DNA of 64,000 nucleotides from Misgurnus anguillicaudatus. Lineage: Eukaryota; Chordata; Actinopteri; Cypriniformes; Cobitidae. Shown here one piece after another: positions 19,166-64,000 of this stretch. The position numbers and the translations under genes were made by a program. A model generated the notes under the pieces. It had not been told where the DNA came from. It was given only the letters and a program-made list of their open reading frames with translations, and made no database searches. Every line of letters begins with the position of its first letter. Position 1 is the stretch's first letter. The stretch lies in NCBI RefSeq assembly GCF_027580225.2, contig NC_073359.2, forward strand, positions 14,082,001 through 14,146,000, written 5' to 3'.

Positions 19166-20277
19166 AATATATGTATGCCGCAATAGTAAGCTGGTCCGGA
19201 ACTGAGCACACATTCATCCATTATACTGTATGACACTTGCATTATATGTGAGCAAACCCTGTAACGCTCCGCTATACTTTTAAATCACGGAGTGTACAAA
19301 AGTATAATAAAGGGGAGGATGCTCACCTTTAAGACAGTAAACTACGAAAGCAGAATATAAAGACACAGACACCAATACCATTTAACTTGCCCAAGTGTAT
19401 TATACAAAAATAATCAAATATATACAATAACAAAATATATACAAGATAAACAATGATTTCCAAATAATACCGTGATTGTGTATGTGCGTGCGTGCGTGAA
19501 AGTCTCAAGTTCAATATATTTACAAGAACGGATCAGTCCAACCGGTGAAGATCGCAACCAGCAGCATAATCCATAAAAAAGGTGAGTGTGTAAAGGTGTC
19601 TTCCCAGGTGAATAATTCCATAAAAACGATATATTCCTCAGGGAAGGATAATCCTTACAATGACAGCTCAGAGTATATTATATCTCAGAGTATAATGGCG
19701 ATCGCCTACCATCCAATAACACGCTGTCTCGCACGCCGGAACCGGCGCCATATATGGCCAATCCGGAAGTCAACCGGCAATCTCACACGTGACGTGAGAT
19801 CGCGGTGTAAACTCTCGCGACAGCGAGAGACGGGACAAAACACAAACAGAAGGGACAAAAAACAGTCCAGGTGGAGATAATAAAGACATATAACAATACA
19901 CTAACATTCACAGCGTATAAATAGTCCTCTCCATATGTGGCTACGCTACAACCCAAGGACACTGAGACTAACATACCCAGTTCCTGCTGCCGTGAAGCTC
20001 ATCAAACTACTGATCTACTAGCCTCCCATTATCGTGATGCCCAGCCGAAGTCTGACCAGCAACCACTGACCACTTTCCTTTATTTCATTTTTTTATTCTT
20101 AATAAATCTTATAGTCAAGTACAGTATTTTTTTCTACTGGATTGATTACAACTTTAAATCTCTATCATTTTTTAATAATATACAGTACTACTCAAAATAT
20201 AGTCTATTTTATATAGGGTCAGCTAGGTCTGGCTCTTTTTCAAAGGTTTTTTTCTCCCAAGAACTTTTTCGCCATGG
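19166..20277 (+). repeat. Repeat-rich stretch ending in a LINE 3' tail split by gypsy 2
   Basis: No gene was found. Bases from about 19930 to 20277 and 25086 to 25330 form one LINE 3' region: the left part ends TTTCTCCCAAGAAC and the right part continues TTTTTCTCCTAGGAG, ending in AAAGCGCTATATAAATAAAA. The gypsy element at 20278-25080 split it. Bases 19250-19925 include a GC-rich patch with TCTCGCGACAGCGAGAGA, a hairpin, but no recognisable family. Confidence 0.55.
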
Positions 20278-20680
20278 TGTCAGGACTGCATCCCCATCAC
20301 TGTCCACCTCTCACACTCCACTCACTCGTTCTCACTTACCAAAGTACTAATCATCTCCACCTGATCCTCATCACCCATATCCTTTATAACCTGCTCTCCT
20401 TCTAGCATTTATTGGCTGGTCTCATCTATTATGACACCGATTCTCTCAAACTACTTACCTCTGGAACTAACCTGTTATCCCCCAGCATCATTTGTCATTT
20501 CTCCTTCTCGTCCATCATCACAAAATCTTCTACAACCATCTGCAACCAAGAGACTCATTTGCTTACCAAGCTAAGTTTACCTCAAAGAACTAGAGCATAT
20601 GCCATTTACCATATCTACACCATATCTCTGTGTTTCAATAAACATTGTTATACTTACCATCTGACTAATGGTATGTGACA
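20278..20680 (+). repeat. gypsy 2 5' LTR
   Basis: It starts TGTCAGGACTGCATCC and ends GGTATGTGACA. An AATAAA lies at 20638-20643. The last ~20 bases differ from the 3' LTR (no TCTTCTCTCCGGG block), and the two LTRs differ at many positions, so the insertion is not recent. Confidence 0.9.
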
Positions 20681-20717
20681 GAAGACCAGACCGAACATGT
20701 AGGATCCCACCAAGTCC

Positions 20718-21628
20718 ATGTCCAATCTGGCTCGCAATCCGTTTGTGGAATTAGTACAGGCAGTCCGTCAATCTCTTCTACCCACTCCACCATTAAATCC
20801 ACCCCTGGTTCCTGAAGATATCCTGCAAGTAGCATGCCAACGCACACTTCCACATGACACCACTCCCTTGTCAGCTGGCTCTGCCAGTCCCATGGCCCGA
20901 CCAGCGACGTATACCAGTGAGACAGAGGATTGCAGCGGTTTCTTGTTACAGGTATCATTGTATCTGCAAATGCAAGCTCATCTATTTTCCAATGATTCAT
21001 CTTGTGTGGCATTTGTTATTTCTCTGCTGTCTGGATGAGCACTTCAGTGGGCTCAATCCCTCTGGAACTCCAATTCATCCATTCTAAAATCTCTTTCCAG
21101 TTTTATTGAACATTTAAAGGAGGTATTCGGACAAACAGCAGCGGATTTGTCTATCCATGATCAACTCTTTAATCTTCGTCAAGGAAAGCTCTCCGTCATT
21201 TTAAAATATTCTTTATTATCATAAAAATACCTGAAACATGTGGGATGTACCGGGATTTCACCGTAATTCATTACAATTCATTCATTGAGAAAACGCGCAT
21301 TTGCACAGCCCTAGTGACTGCCCAGTTCGACCTCCACACCTGGCAGTAAGTTATGTCCAAATACTTCCTAAAGTTGAAGTTCTCAATCATACCACTGTAC
21401 ATTGGCTAGTGTTTGTGTCCCAGCGCAAGCCCTCGTTGACCCCGGATCTGCGGGCAACTCCTTCATAAGCTAAACCTTCGTAAAAACATCCCTGTAATCA
21501 GGATTGCATGCTCAGGGTGCAAATCATTCAGGGAAAGCTGCTGGGCCGAGGTCGTATCCATCACTTCACCCTAGTATCATTTTTCAAATTGTATGTTTGC
21601 ATAGAGAAGAGATTTTGTTTATGGTGCT
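20718..21628 (+). pseudogene. gypsy 2 gag and protease remnant
   Basis: The first frame (20718-21038) carries a Gag start with PATYTSETEDCSGFLLQ and the capsid-type LYLQMQAHLF segment, ending in an in-frame TGA before a QWAQSLWN continuation. Bases 21060-21200 continue the capsid in shifted frames. Near 21440 a VDPGSAGNSFIS segment is the degenerate protease active site (usually VDSGSAGNFIS). Several frameshifts are present. Confidence 0.72.
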
Positions 21629-21769
21629 TAGGGCTGCAACAAATGATTATTCTGATAATCAAATAATCTATTGATTATTAGAATGATTAATCGACTAATC
21701 GAGGATTTTTTTCACCAACTAATCAGTACGTTTTGAACGACTATTCAGCCTTTTCAATTAGTTAAAACA

Positions 21770-22468
21770 TTAAAGGTATAGCGGAATATTTCCGTTTTCC
21801 GGGTGGATCATCAAGACTATTGGTCATCCCAGATGTCAATCATTCTGATTATATGTTGACGTATAACCATTGTACGTGCTCGCCTCTAGGTTCGCTTGCT
21901 GCACATGCGCACTTTCACGTGTATGTGTGTTGTGCTACGGTTTCAACAATTCATTGAAGCTCGCGTTCTCGCTGTGTTTTTTTTTTTTCAAAATGTCTGA
22001 GGGTCGCAAGAGAAAAGGTGTCTACGAATTGTATGACAAGAAGAGAAAGGACTATAAAGAACGAAACAAGACCAGAATGTTTATGGGAGACTATTTCACA
22101 CGCTGGCGTGAGCTAAAAGGACAGGTTGGGCTTCCCACGCGAAGTTTCTACTGGAAAGGTATATTTTGTCATGCAATTTGGAGAAATCCATTTAAAATCA
22201 CTGCTAGTAAAAGTTGATGTGAGCTATGATTAGCGATGCTAGCCCTGGCACAAGTCACGAACCGCACAAACACGGTAAACATGCCGACAGAAACTTGTAA
22301 ACAGAGCGAAGAGAAGAACTGAGCTCCTGCATGCTCTCTCTCTCTCTCTGTCTCGTGCACGCGTTTAACAGGCGTTCCCTCTCGGGAGTGTTGCGTGTGC
22401 ATTTTTAAAAAAATATCGAGGGGCGGTTCTTTTAAATAATTCGGGAAAATCTTCTGCTATACCTTTAA
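21770..22468 (+). mobile_element. 699-bp TTAA-flanked DNA transposon nested in the hAT
   Basis: The left end TTAAAGGTATAGCGGAATAT and the right end CTTCTGCTATACCTTTAA are inverted copies, and TTAA occurs at both termini. Inside, a frame from 21993 opens MSEGRKRKGVYELYDKKR and continues KERNKTRMFMGDYF..RWRELKG, a basic N-terminal domain seen in fish DNA transposons. TTAA targets suit piggyBac or Kolobok-type elements; the family is not decided here. Confidence 0.65.
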
Positions 22469-22807
22469 GTTACACATATTCTTTAAATAGTTGTTTTATT
22501 GAACTTTGAGCAGGTCATTCTCTTAGGTTTTCGTATTTCTGTCCAACTCAAATTTCACACAAATGCTTTCTAAGCATTGTTTAAATATTCTGTTCTCTTT
22601 TAATAAAAAATAAACAAACACTAAGCAGCATTACAGACAAAATATTTTTTAACACAAACATCTCTAATCAGTAAAGCTTCTTTTCTAAAACAGACTATAA
22701 GATCTAAAATTGTTACTATAATAACACTATTTATTATCACTATCCTGACTATTAAACTCGATCAAGCTTTATTCTATGAAAAATAAATAATCAGATTACT
22801 GTAATTA

Positions 22808-23115
22808 TATTGGTAACACTTTATAAGGGTCCATGAACCATAATGAACTGATCTAAATGAATTCTTACTTAAAAATGAAGTAATGCTGAGTTAAGGCATG
22901 TAGTAATCATAAACTAATGAAGAGTCATCATATAACATGACTCAACACATTAATTCATTGTTTATGAATATATTAACTAACAACTAAAAAACATGTCTTG
23001 TTGTACTTAATGACTACTCTTCATTAGTTTATGAGATTTGTAACTTGCATGCTTTAACTCAGTATTAGTTCAGGCTAAAGTCAAAATAAGTTCATTATGA
23101 TTCATAGTACTGTAA
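22808..23115. mobile_element. Foldback MITE (GGTAACACTTTATAAGGGTC type)
   Basis: The left arm has ATGAACCATAATGAAC and the right arm has, inverted, ATGAATCATAATGAAC. TAATGA/TCATTA blocks repeat symmetrically around the centre. GGTAACACTTTATAAGGGTC is a familiar fish MITE start. No coding content. Confidence 0.6.
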
Positions 23116-23508
23116 TGCATTCTCATTTATGTAATAGAGATTTACTGCTAGTTAACGCAAGTTAGCTCCAGCTTGAGAACACTTAAGTTACCTCTCACCG
23201 GCTCCTCTTGAGCCCGGATATTTCTTCTTTAAATGTTGTGGTCCTGTAAAAGGCAAGTTTTGTCTTTTATGTATTAAACATGACAGCTTTCTTGGCTTGA
23301 AGTTTTGTGAAATGTACGTTCTGATACATTTGCACTACGCAATAATCTGCGTTGTGTTTTCATCTATCTTCTTCTATCGTAAATTTGTAAGGGCTGCATT
23401 ACACTCTAACGCTACAGCGTCATAGCGGTCAAATCACAACATTGCAGGCCCTTAAATTAGGTTAAGTAAAACCAAACGACTACTTAACAACAAAAATATT
23501 TGTCGACA

Positions 23509-24540
23509 AATTTGCTGGAGTCCACCGCTGAGCTAATTCTGGGATGCCTGTGGATGATTCAACACCAACCCACCTTTAACTGACGTACCCGTGAGGTCCT
23601 CAGATGGGGTAAAGACTGTGCTCAGTCCTGTATTACTCCTGTTCAGAAAGTTCCCAAGTCATCTTCTTTTGTCTCTCCTGAGGTCTCCTGATCAGTAAAC
23701 TCCACATCTATTGAAAACCCTCTGTTTTACACCAAGTTCAGATACCCCCTGAGTACAGGGCGTTCCAGGATGTCTTTAGTAAACAACTGGCAACCAAACT
23801 ACCTCCTCACCGGCCATGGGACTGTGCCATCGACCTGCTACCTGGAGCCACATTAGTGAAGGGTCGCATCTATCCTCTGTCATTCCCGGAGCAAAGGGCC
23901 ATGGAGGATTACGTGGAGGAGGCACTTCAACAACAGTTTATTCGACCTTCTACGTCCCCTGCTGCTTCCAGTTTCTACTTCATGGGTAAGAAAGATGGAG
24001 GACTATGATCCTGTATTGATTACCATCATCTTTCTCTGGTTCACTTCCTCAATCCACCAATGGACTCACCCCTTTCAGTGCAATCTGGGCTACCAACCTC
24101 CTTTGTTCCCTTGGTCTGACGAGCCGTCCACAGTTCCAACTGTCGATTACTGGTTCCACCAGAGCGAGGGGGTGTGGGACTCGGCCTATGTACATCTCCA
24201 ACAGGCTATGCGGAGGCATCAGGACCAGGCTAACCGCAGTCGCATCGAGACTCCATGGTACCAACCTGGACAGAAGGTGTGGCTATCCTCCAAAGACATC
24301 TGCCTCTGTCAGCCAGCTGAGTCCCTGTTACATCGATCCCTTCACCATTCAGAGGCAGGTGAACGAAGTGACTTACCGGCTCAACTTACCACCACAGTAC
24401 AGGATTTCTCCCTCATTCCACATGTCTCTTCTCAAACTCTTCACTTACCCTATCTCTCTTCCTCCCACAGACACTGACCCAGAAGATGTACCTCCTCCTC
24501 CCATTCCTGTTGGGTTCCCAGAAAAAATATTCTAGATTCT
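23509..24540 (+). pseudogene. gypsy 2 RT start fused by deletion to integrase end
   Basis: From 23515 the protease-RT spacer resumes. Bases 23735-24008 encode [20 protein letters not shown], then AIDLLPGA and the RT fingers ending [11 protein letters not shown]. After 24060 the sequence jumps to the integrase C-terminus ([12 protein letters not shown], [10 protein letters not shown] in the frame at 23995-24477). RT palm, RNase H and the integrase core are deleted. Confidence 0.75.
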
Positions 24541-24665
24541 TTATTAGTCACCCAGATCTATTCCGAGCATCCCGACCGTCCTGCTCCTTGACCCCATGGT
24601 AGACCTCGTCGCCGTACTCACCTCTCTCCACTGTCATTAAGAGCCACCTTGGGAGGAGGGGGTAC

Positions 24666-25080
24666 TGTCAGGATTGCATCCCCCATCACTGTCCACCTCT
24701 CACACTCCACCCAATCATTCTCACTTACCAGGATACTAATCATTTCCACCTGATCCTCATCACCCATATCCTTTATAACCCGCTCTCTTTCTATCATTCA
24801 CCTTCTGGTCTCATCTATTATGACACCGATTCTCTCAAACTACTTACCTCTGGTACTTACCTTTTATACTACATCGTCATCTGTCGTTTCTCCTCCTTGT
24901 CCATCATACAAAAATCTTCTACAACCATCTGCAACCAAGAGACTCATTTGCTTACCAAGCTAAGTTTACCTCAAATAACTAGAGCACATACCATTTACCA
25001 TATCTACTCCATATCTCTGTGTTTCAATAAACATTGTTATACTTACCATCTGACTGCCTGTCTTCTCTCCGGGTGTGACA
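24666..25080 (+). repeat. gypsy 2 3' LTR
   Basis: It starts TGTCAGGATTGCATCC and ends TCCGGGTGTGACA. It aligns throughout with 20278-20680. A GGGAGGAGGGGGTAC purine tract just upstream (24650-24664) is the likely polypurine tract for plus-strand priming. Confidence 0.9.
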
Positions 25081-25330
25081 CATGGGGTTTTTCTCCTAGG
25101 AGTTTTTTTCAACCCCTGGCTAACATTAGCTTAACTTAGAAGATTCTTCTAGCCTATGCGTTAAATTAATACTCTGTCCAGTATGGTTTAATCTTAGCCG
25201 TTGTACTTTGCTACTTTTGTTACCCTCAGATTTCTTTGTGTTTTCTCTTATTTTTTATTAATGTAAAGCTCCTTTGGAACAATTGTGAAAAGCGCTATAT
25301 AAATAAAATAAACTTGAGATAAATAAATGC

Positions 25331-28000
25331 CAAATAAAGGCCTCGTCTGTTATTTAGTTTCGGGTTGTATTAAAAGTGCCTATATTATGAAAAACTCACT
25401 TTTTCTGGGTTTTGGGGTGTTATTTTGTGTCTCTGATTCTTCCACACGCATACAAACTTGGAAAAAAATCCATCCATGCTGTTTTGAGTGAGATACAGGT
25501 TTCAGAATGTCCTCTGCCTTTAGTCTCAGATTGCACGAGTTTAAACTCAGCTCCGAAGTGACGTAACTAGCCTTTCGTCACATTCCGTTTGAATTTTCCC
25601 GCCCACGGTCCACCACCCCACTCGCAGGTCTCCACCCACCAGGTAGCTAGAGAGCACAGAGCAGTCACTTTGCTGATATCCTCTACTGTTATCATGGCTC
25701 ACGGAAATAACAGCGCTATTTGGATGTTATGGATTATACTCCCGCCTACTTTTAAAAACAAAGTTTTAACGCGTGTTTATTTTAACCTAAAATGTGATCT
25801 CATATAAGTTACAGTGTGTTACGACGCAAATAGTCCTCAGATTGTAGGCAATTGTAGGCGGAAAAACTATTTATCATATATTTAATATGGTGCAGCGCCC
25901 AAAATGTATTTGCCGCACCACTCTCTCTATCAAGCCCGTCTCCCCTGGAGTTCTAGTCGAGCGTGCCACATATCAGCCAATCAAAAAAAGAACAAAAAGA
26001 AAGAGGCTACACAAAAGCCAATCAGAAAATAGCACTGTTGTATCTGGGTAAGATTTAACGCAACAACCAACAAAAAGCATATCCTCGTTTGCTTTATTTA
26101 TGCTGCAAATAATGTTAAGACTGTTATTCTTACACAAACTAATTTGTTAAACACATTCAAATTATAAATAAAATGTAATACGTGGTAACCTCCTGCTGTC
26201 ATGCTTGAACAATTAAATTAAAAGCGTATCTCTTATAGAAACCTGTCTCTTTTAGACGCCTGGTGTGACGATAGGTTTGGGAAAAGAAAAGCCCGGGCTG
26301 TTATTTGAAGCTTTACGGGATGTGGTGTTTCATTCCTATAGCTTCAGTCACTGACAGTTTGCTCACTGTGTGCACATGGACAAATTAAGTCATAATTATT
26401 TTAAACTGCTCAATAAGAAAACATGAAACATTGTAACTAAATGTATTTTTCCCAGTAAAACTACTTGAAACAATTATCAGCCGGAAAACACCATGTAAAT
26501 AAAATTATATTAAAGTTTGTACAGTATAATTTTTTTCTGCAGACCTGACAAATAATTATAAACAAGGGTAATTTGGAAAGTCTATTTCTATTTGTAAGAT
26601 ATTGTGCTTCTTTTGAACAACAAGTATTTTTTTATTATCCTGCAAGTGGCGCTGTTGGAATAGAAAAAGGCTTTACACACAGTAGGTGACGTAGCCGAGT
26701 TACACATTATAGGAAAAAGGTCCAGCTAAACAGTTATTAATATTTTACTGACTTGTGTCTGTTTGTAAAGAAACAAAACCTTGTTATAAATGTCACAACT
26801 AAAAATAGCAATAACATTTAAAAAATAAAAGGTATTCAAATAACGTAAGAATATCAAGAGAAAGAAACTGCTTCCCTTAACTAAACTATACATCTTGAGC
26901 AATTCTGCATATTTGCATGGGTGTGTGATGTGGTGAATGCTTTCTATTGGCAACTGGAAGGTTTACATCACAAACGGATTTATGCAACATCCGTGCTTGT
27001 TGAAACACTGATTTTGCACCAAGATTGTCTGTTTGTCCATCTGTAGGCTACATGAGTAGGCAACACTTAGATGCACAAAACTAAACATTCCCAATCATTG
27101 TTAAATGATTCAAAATATAAGGAAGTTATGTGACAGCAGGGTATTTTGACAGCTTTGATATTCTTGAACTAATCCAGGAAAATAAACTCAGCAGATGACA
27201 GTGTACTGAAATTGAGTGCTCAGACATATTCATTAATAATGGTGCATGTGCTGGGTTTAATGCAGCATGTTCTGCTAACATGGTATAATTTCTGCTGTTC
27301 TCTCTACTGCCTTTGAGTTCCAATATAATAATTATTTTGAAAATATGATGTGATAAAATAGTATTAATAACACAATATTAATAATCAATTAAGTGCTTAA
27401 ATATTTATACCTTAATTTTAAAAAGACAGTTTTTTAGCTATTTGTAGATCAAACATGGCCTCAGGGGCAGAATACATGAGGAATCCAAATATGTTTCTGT
27501 TTGACTTTTAATTTCAGCTTGACTGTCAACTTTTTATTAACAGTTACAAACATAAATGTACAAAATAACACTAGGTTTGTGTTCATGCAGAAGCAAGAAA
27601 TGACGACGTTTAAACCAAACCCCAAAACACCTTACTTAATTCAAACCTGTGACCCCACAAATTATTGTCTATGCTACTAACGTCAAGTATGACAGGGCAC
27701 CAAAACAAAGATCTGAGAACTGCAGGGAAGATGATTTTCAGTGAATAACAACTTTTGCTCAGATGACAGCCTTTGATCTGACAGTAGCTACTGGTTACTA
27801 TTAAGTGTAAAAAGATCTTCAAAACTTCTTGCTGTGTTTCTCAAAGCAGATTTGGAAAGGGAGAGTAAATGAAATTATTTTCCGCTTTGTTGTGTGAACT
27901 GATGCTTCCAGGATATCTATTCCAATTAACTGAAATAGATTTCATGGTAAACTCAGTGACCTAATGTCAATATTTACGTGGTTGAAATTGAACTTCTGTA
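25331..28000. other. Intergenic stretch; one further DNA-element start, otherwise featureless
   Basis: Bases 25370-25770 look like the left part of a dispersed DNA element (GTGCCTATATTATGAAAAAC, then a short frame opening MAHGNNSAIWMLWI at 25694). The right end was not found. Bases 26640-28000 show no gene, array or element that I can recognise. Confidence 0.35.
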
Positions 28001-28048
28001 GCTAGTAGTGCAACACAACTCCCCCACCGCTGCTTAGTTCACGAGTCA

Positions 28049-28060
28049 CACGTGACGTCA
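28049..28060 (+). promoter_or_regulatory. Overlapping E-box and CRE in the probable atp11b promoter
   Basis: CACGTG (28049-28054) overlaps TGACGTCA (28053-28060), followed by CTTCC, an ETS-type core. It lies about 240 bases upstream of the start codon in a locally CpG-richer segment (28020-28290). CREB/ATF and bHLH factors bind such sites in general; use here is inferred. Confidence 0.45.
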
Positions 28061-28293
28061 CTTCCAGGATGTTGTTGGTAAGAAGTCATCTCCGTCAAGC
28101 GCAGTCGGTGTGCGGTCGTCTTCGTGTTTCGACATCAATGGGTTTAATAATGTGATTTGGAAAATGAATTTTATTTGTGTACACACGCTTTTTGTGTAAT
28201 GCAGAGAGTTAGACGTGTCGGGAGCAGCAGTTGTGTTGATGCCGTGTCGATGAGGAGGAGCTAGCTTACTACGTACAAAGCTGAGAACACAAG

Positions 28294-63394
<35,101 letters not shown>

Positions 63395-63737
63395 GTCAGG
63401 ACTTCTCTTCAGCTTCATCTGAACCTTGTCTCTCATTTTATCACTCAAATTCTAACACTAAATGTGCCTAACACTGCTGTTCTGTTTCCGCATGACTTTT
63501 TGGATGTCTTTTAATTAAACCTGTCTACAGTACACTTACGTTTTATTTACACTTCATTTATTAATTCAGCAGATGCTTTTATTCAAAACAGCTAACAAAT
63601 ATGTGGATCACAGACTAAATTATGTAGCCACAGTAGGAGCGCAGAAGAGAATTCATTAGACATTAGACATTAATAACCATAACACAGCCTTAATGAGTAT
63701 TGATTAACTCCAGCTTACAGACACAATGCATCAATCC

Positions 63738-64000
63738 TTAAAGGAATAGTCTACTCATTTTCAACATCAAAATATGTTATCACCCCAACCAAGAACTGTT
63801 GATACATCCCTCTATCATCTGTGTGCGTGCACTTAAGCGCTGCGACGCTTAGATAGCATTTAGCTTAGCCCCATTCATTCAATTGTACCATTTAGAGATA
63901 AAGTTAGAAGTGACCAAACACATAAACGTTTTTCCTATTTAAGAAGAGTAGTTATACGAGCAAGTTTTGGTGGTACAAAATAAAACGTAGCGCTTTTCTA
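63738..64000. mobile_element. TTAA-type non-autonomous DNA element, cut by window edge
   Basis: TTAAAGGAATAGTCTACTCA, followed by GTTGATACATCCCTCTATCA and GCATTTAGCTTAGCCCC, is a widespread fish element end. The other end lies beyond the window. It follows atp11b exon 25 in the next intron. Confidence 0.65.

Larger units (their letters stand above)
21629..23508. mobile_element. hAT element inserted in gypsy 2
   Basis: The left end TAGGGCTGCAACAAATGATT and the following ATCGATTA-type repeats are typical of hAT (Charlie-like) elements. Removing 21629-23516 restores the gypsy reading ATGGTGCT-GGAGTCCACC. The flanking 8-mers ATGGTGCT and AATTTGCT agree at 5 of 8 bases, a decayed target duplication. 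It contains no transposase and carries two further insertions. Confidence 0.62.
20278..25080 (+). mobile_element. Ty3/gypsy LTR retrotransposon with both LTRs and 5-bp target duplication
   Basis: LTRs lie at 20278-20680 and 24666-25080, both starting TGTCAGGA and ending GTGACA. The direct repeat CATGG (20273-20277 and 25081-25085) flanks the element and matches the 5-bp duplication of Ty3/gypsy insertion. Inside, in order, are gag, protease and the start of RT, then a deletion into the integrase C-terminus. A hAT element (21629-23508) interrupts the protease-RT spacer. It is not autonomous. Confidence 0.9.

Overview
The window looks like a teleost fish chromosome, most likely a cypriniform (zebrafish/carp relative). 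This rests on three things seen in the sequence: split vertebrate exons of a P4-ATPase, GT-AG introns filled with fish-type transposons (hAT, Tc1, Ty3/gypsy, L2-like LINE tails ending in short A/T-rich repeats), and a low GC background. It is not prokaryotic, and no CRISPR array, rRNA or tRNA was seen.

Bases 1-5100, minus strand: a compact, intron-free block of seven open, closely spaced genes, cut by the left window edge. Read 5' to 3' on the minus strand they are an orphan basic protein, an orphan protein with a Cys/His cluster (with a second reading frame overlapping its first half), a Bcl-2-like protein, a DDE integrase with chromodomain, a penton-type capsid protein, a pX-like basic core protein and the start of the double-jelly-roll major capsid protein. 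This is one end of a Maverick/Polinton or adintovirus-like endogenous dsDNA virus. All visible frames are open, so the insertion is young or the element is still functional.

Bases 5100-28000: mostly a graveyard of mobile DNA. It holds a possible two-exon minus-strand gene end (5391-5762), a collapsed minus-strand Ty3/gypsy copy (7140-9830), a small TA-flanked MITE, a Tc1 remnant cut by a hAT, an unusual ~2.6-kb element carrying seven clear ~130-bp tandem units that each contain a splice-site-bounded mini-exon, and a second gypsy element (20278-25080). The second gypsy has both LTRs and a 5-bp target duplication. It sits in a LINE tail and is itself invaded by a hAT that carries two more elements.

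Bases 28294-63394, plus strand: 25 coding exons (966 codons, continuing past the right edge) of atp11b, a P4-ATPase phospholipid flippase. All exon phases join without a gap. Two splice sites are non-canonical: the exon 3 donor (TTAAGT in place of GTAAGT) and the exon 16 donor (GC). The 10.9-kb first intron and several later introns are loaded with non-autonomous DNA transposons, many with readable 8-bp target duplications, and with L2-like LINE fragments. A CACGTG/TGACGTCA overlap about 240 bp upstream of the start codon marks the likely promoter.
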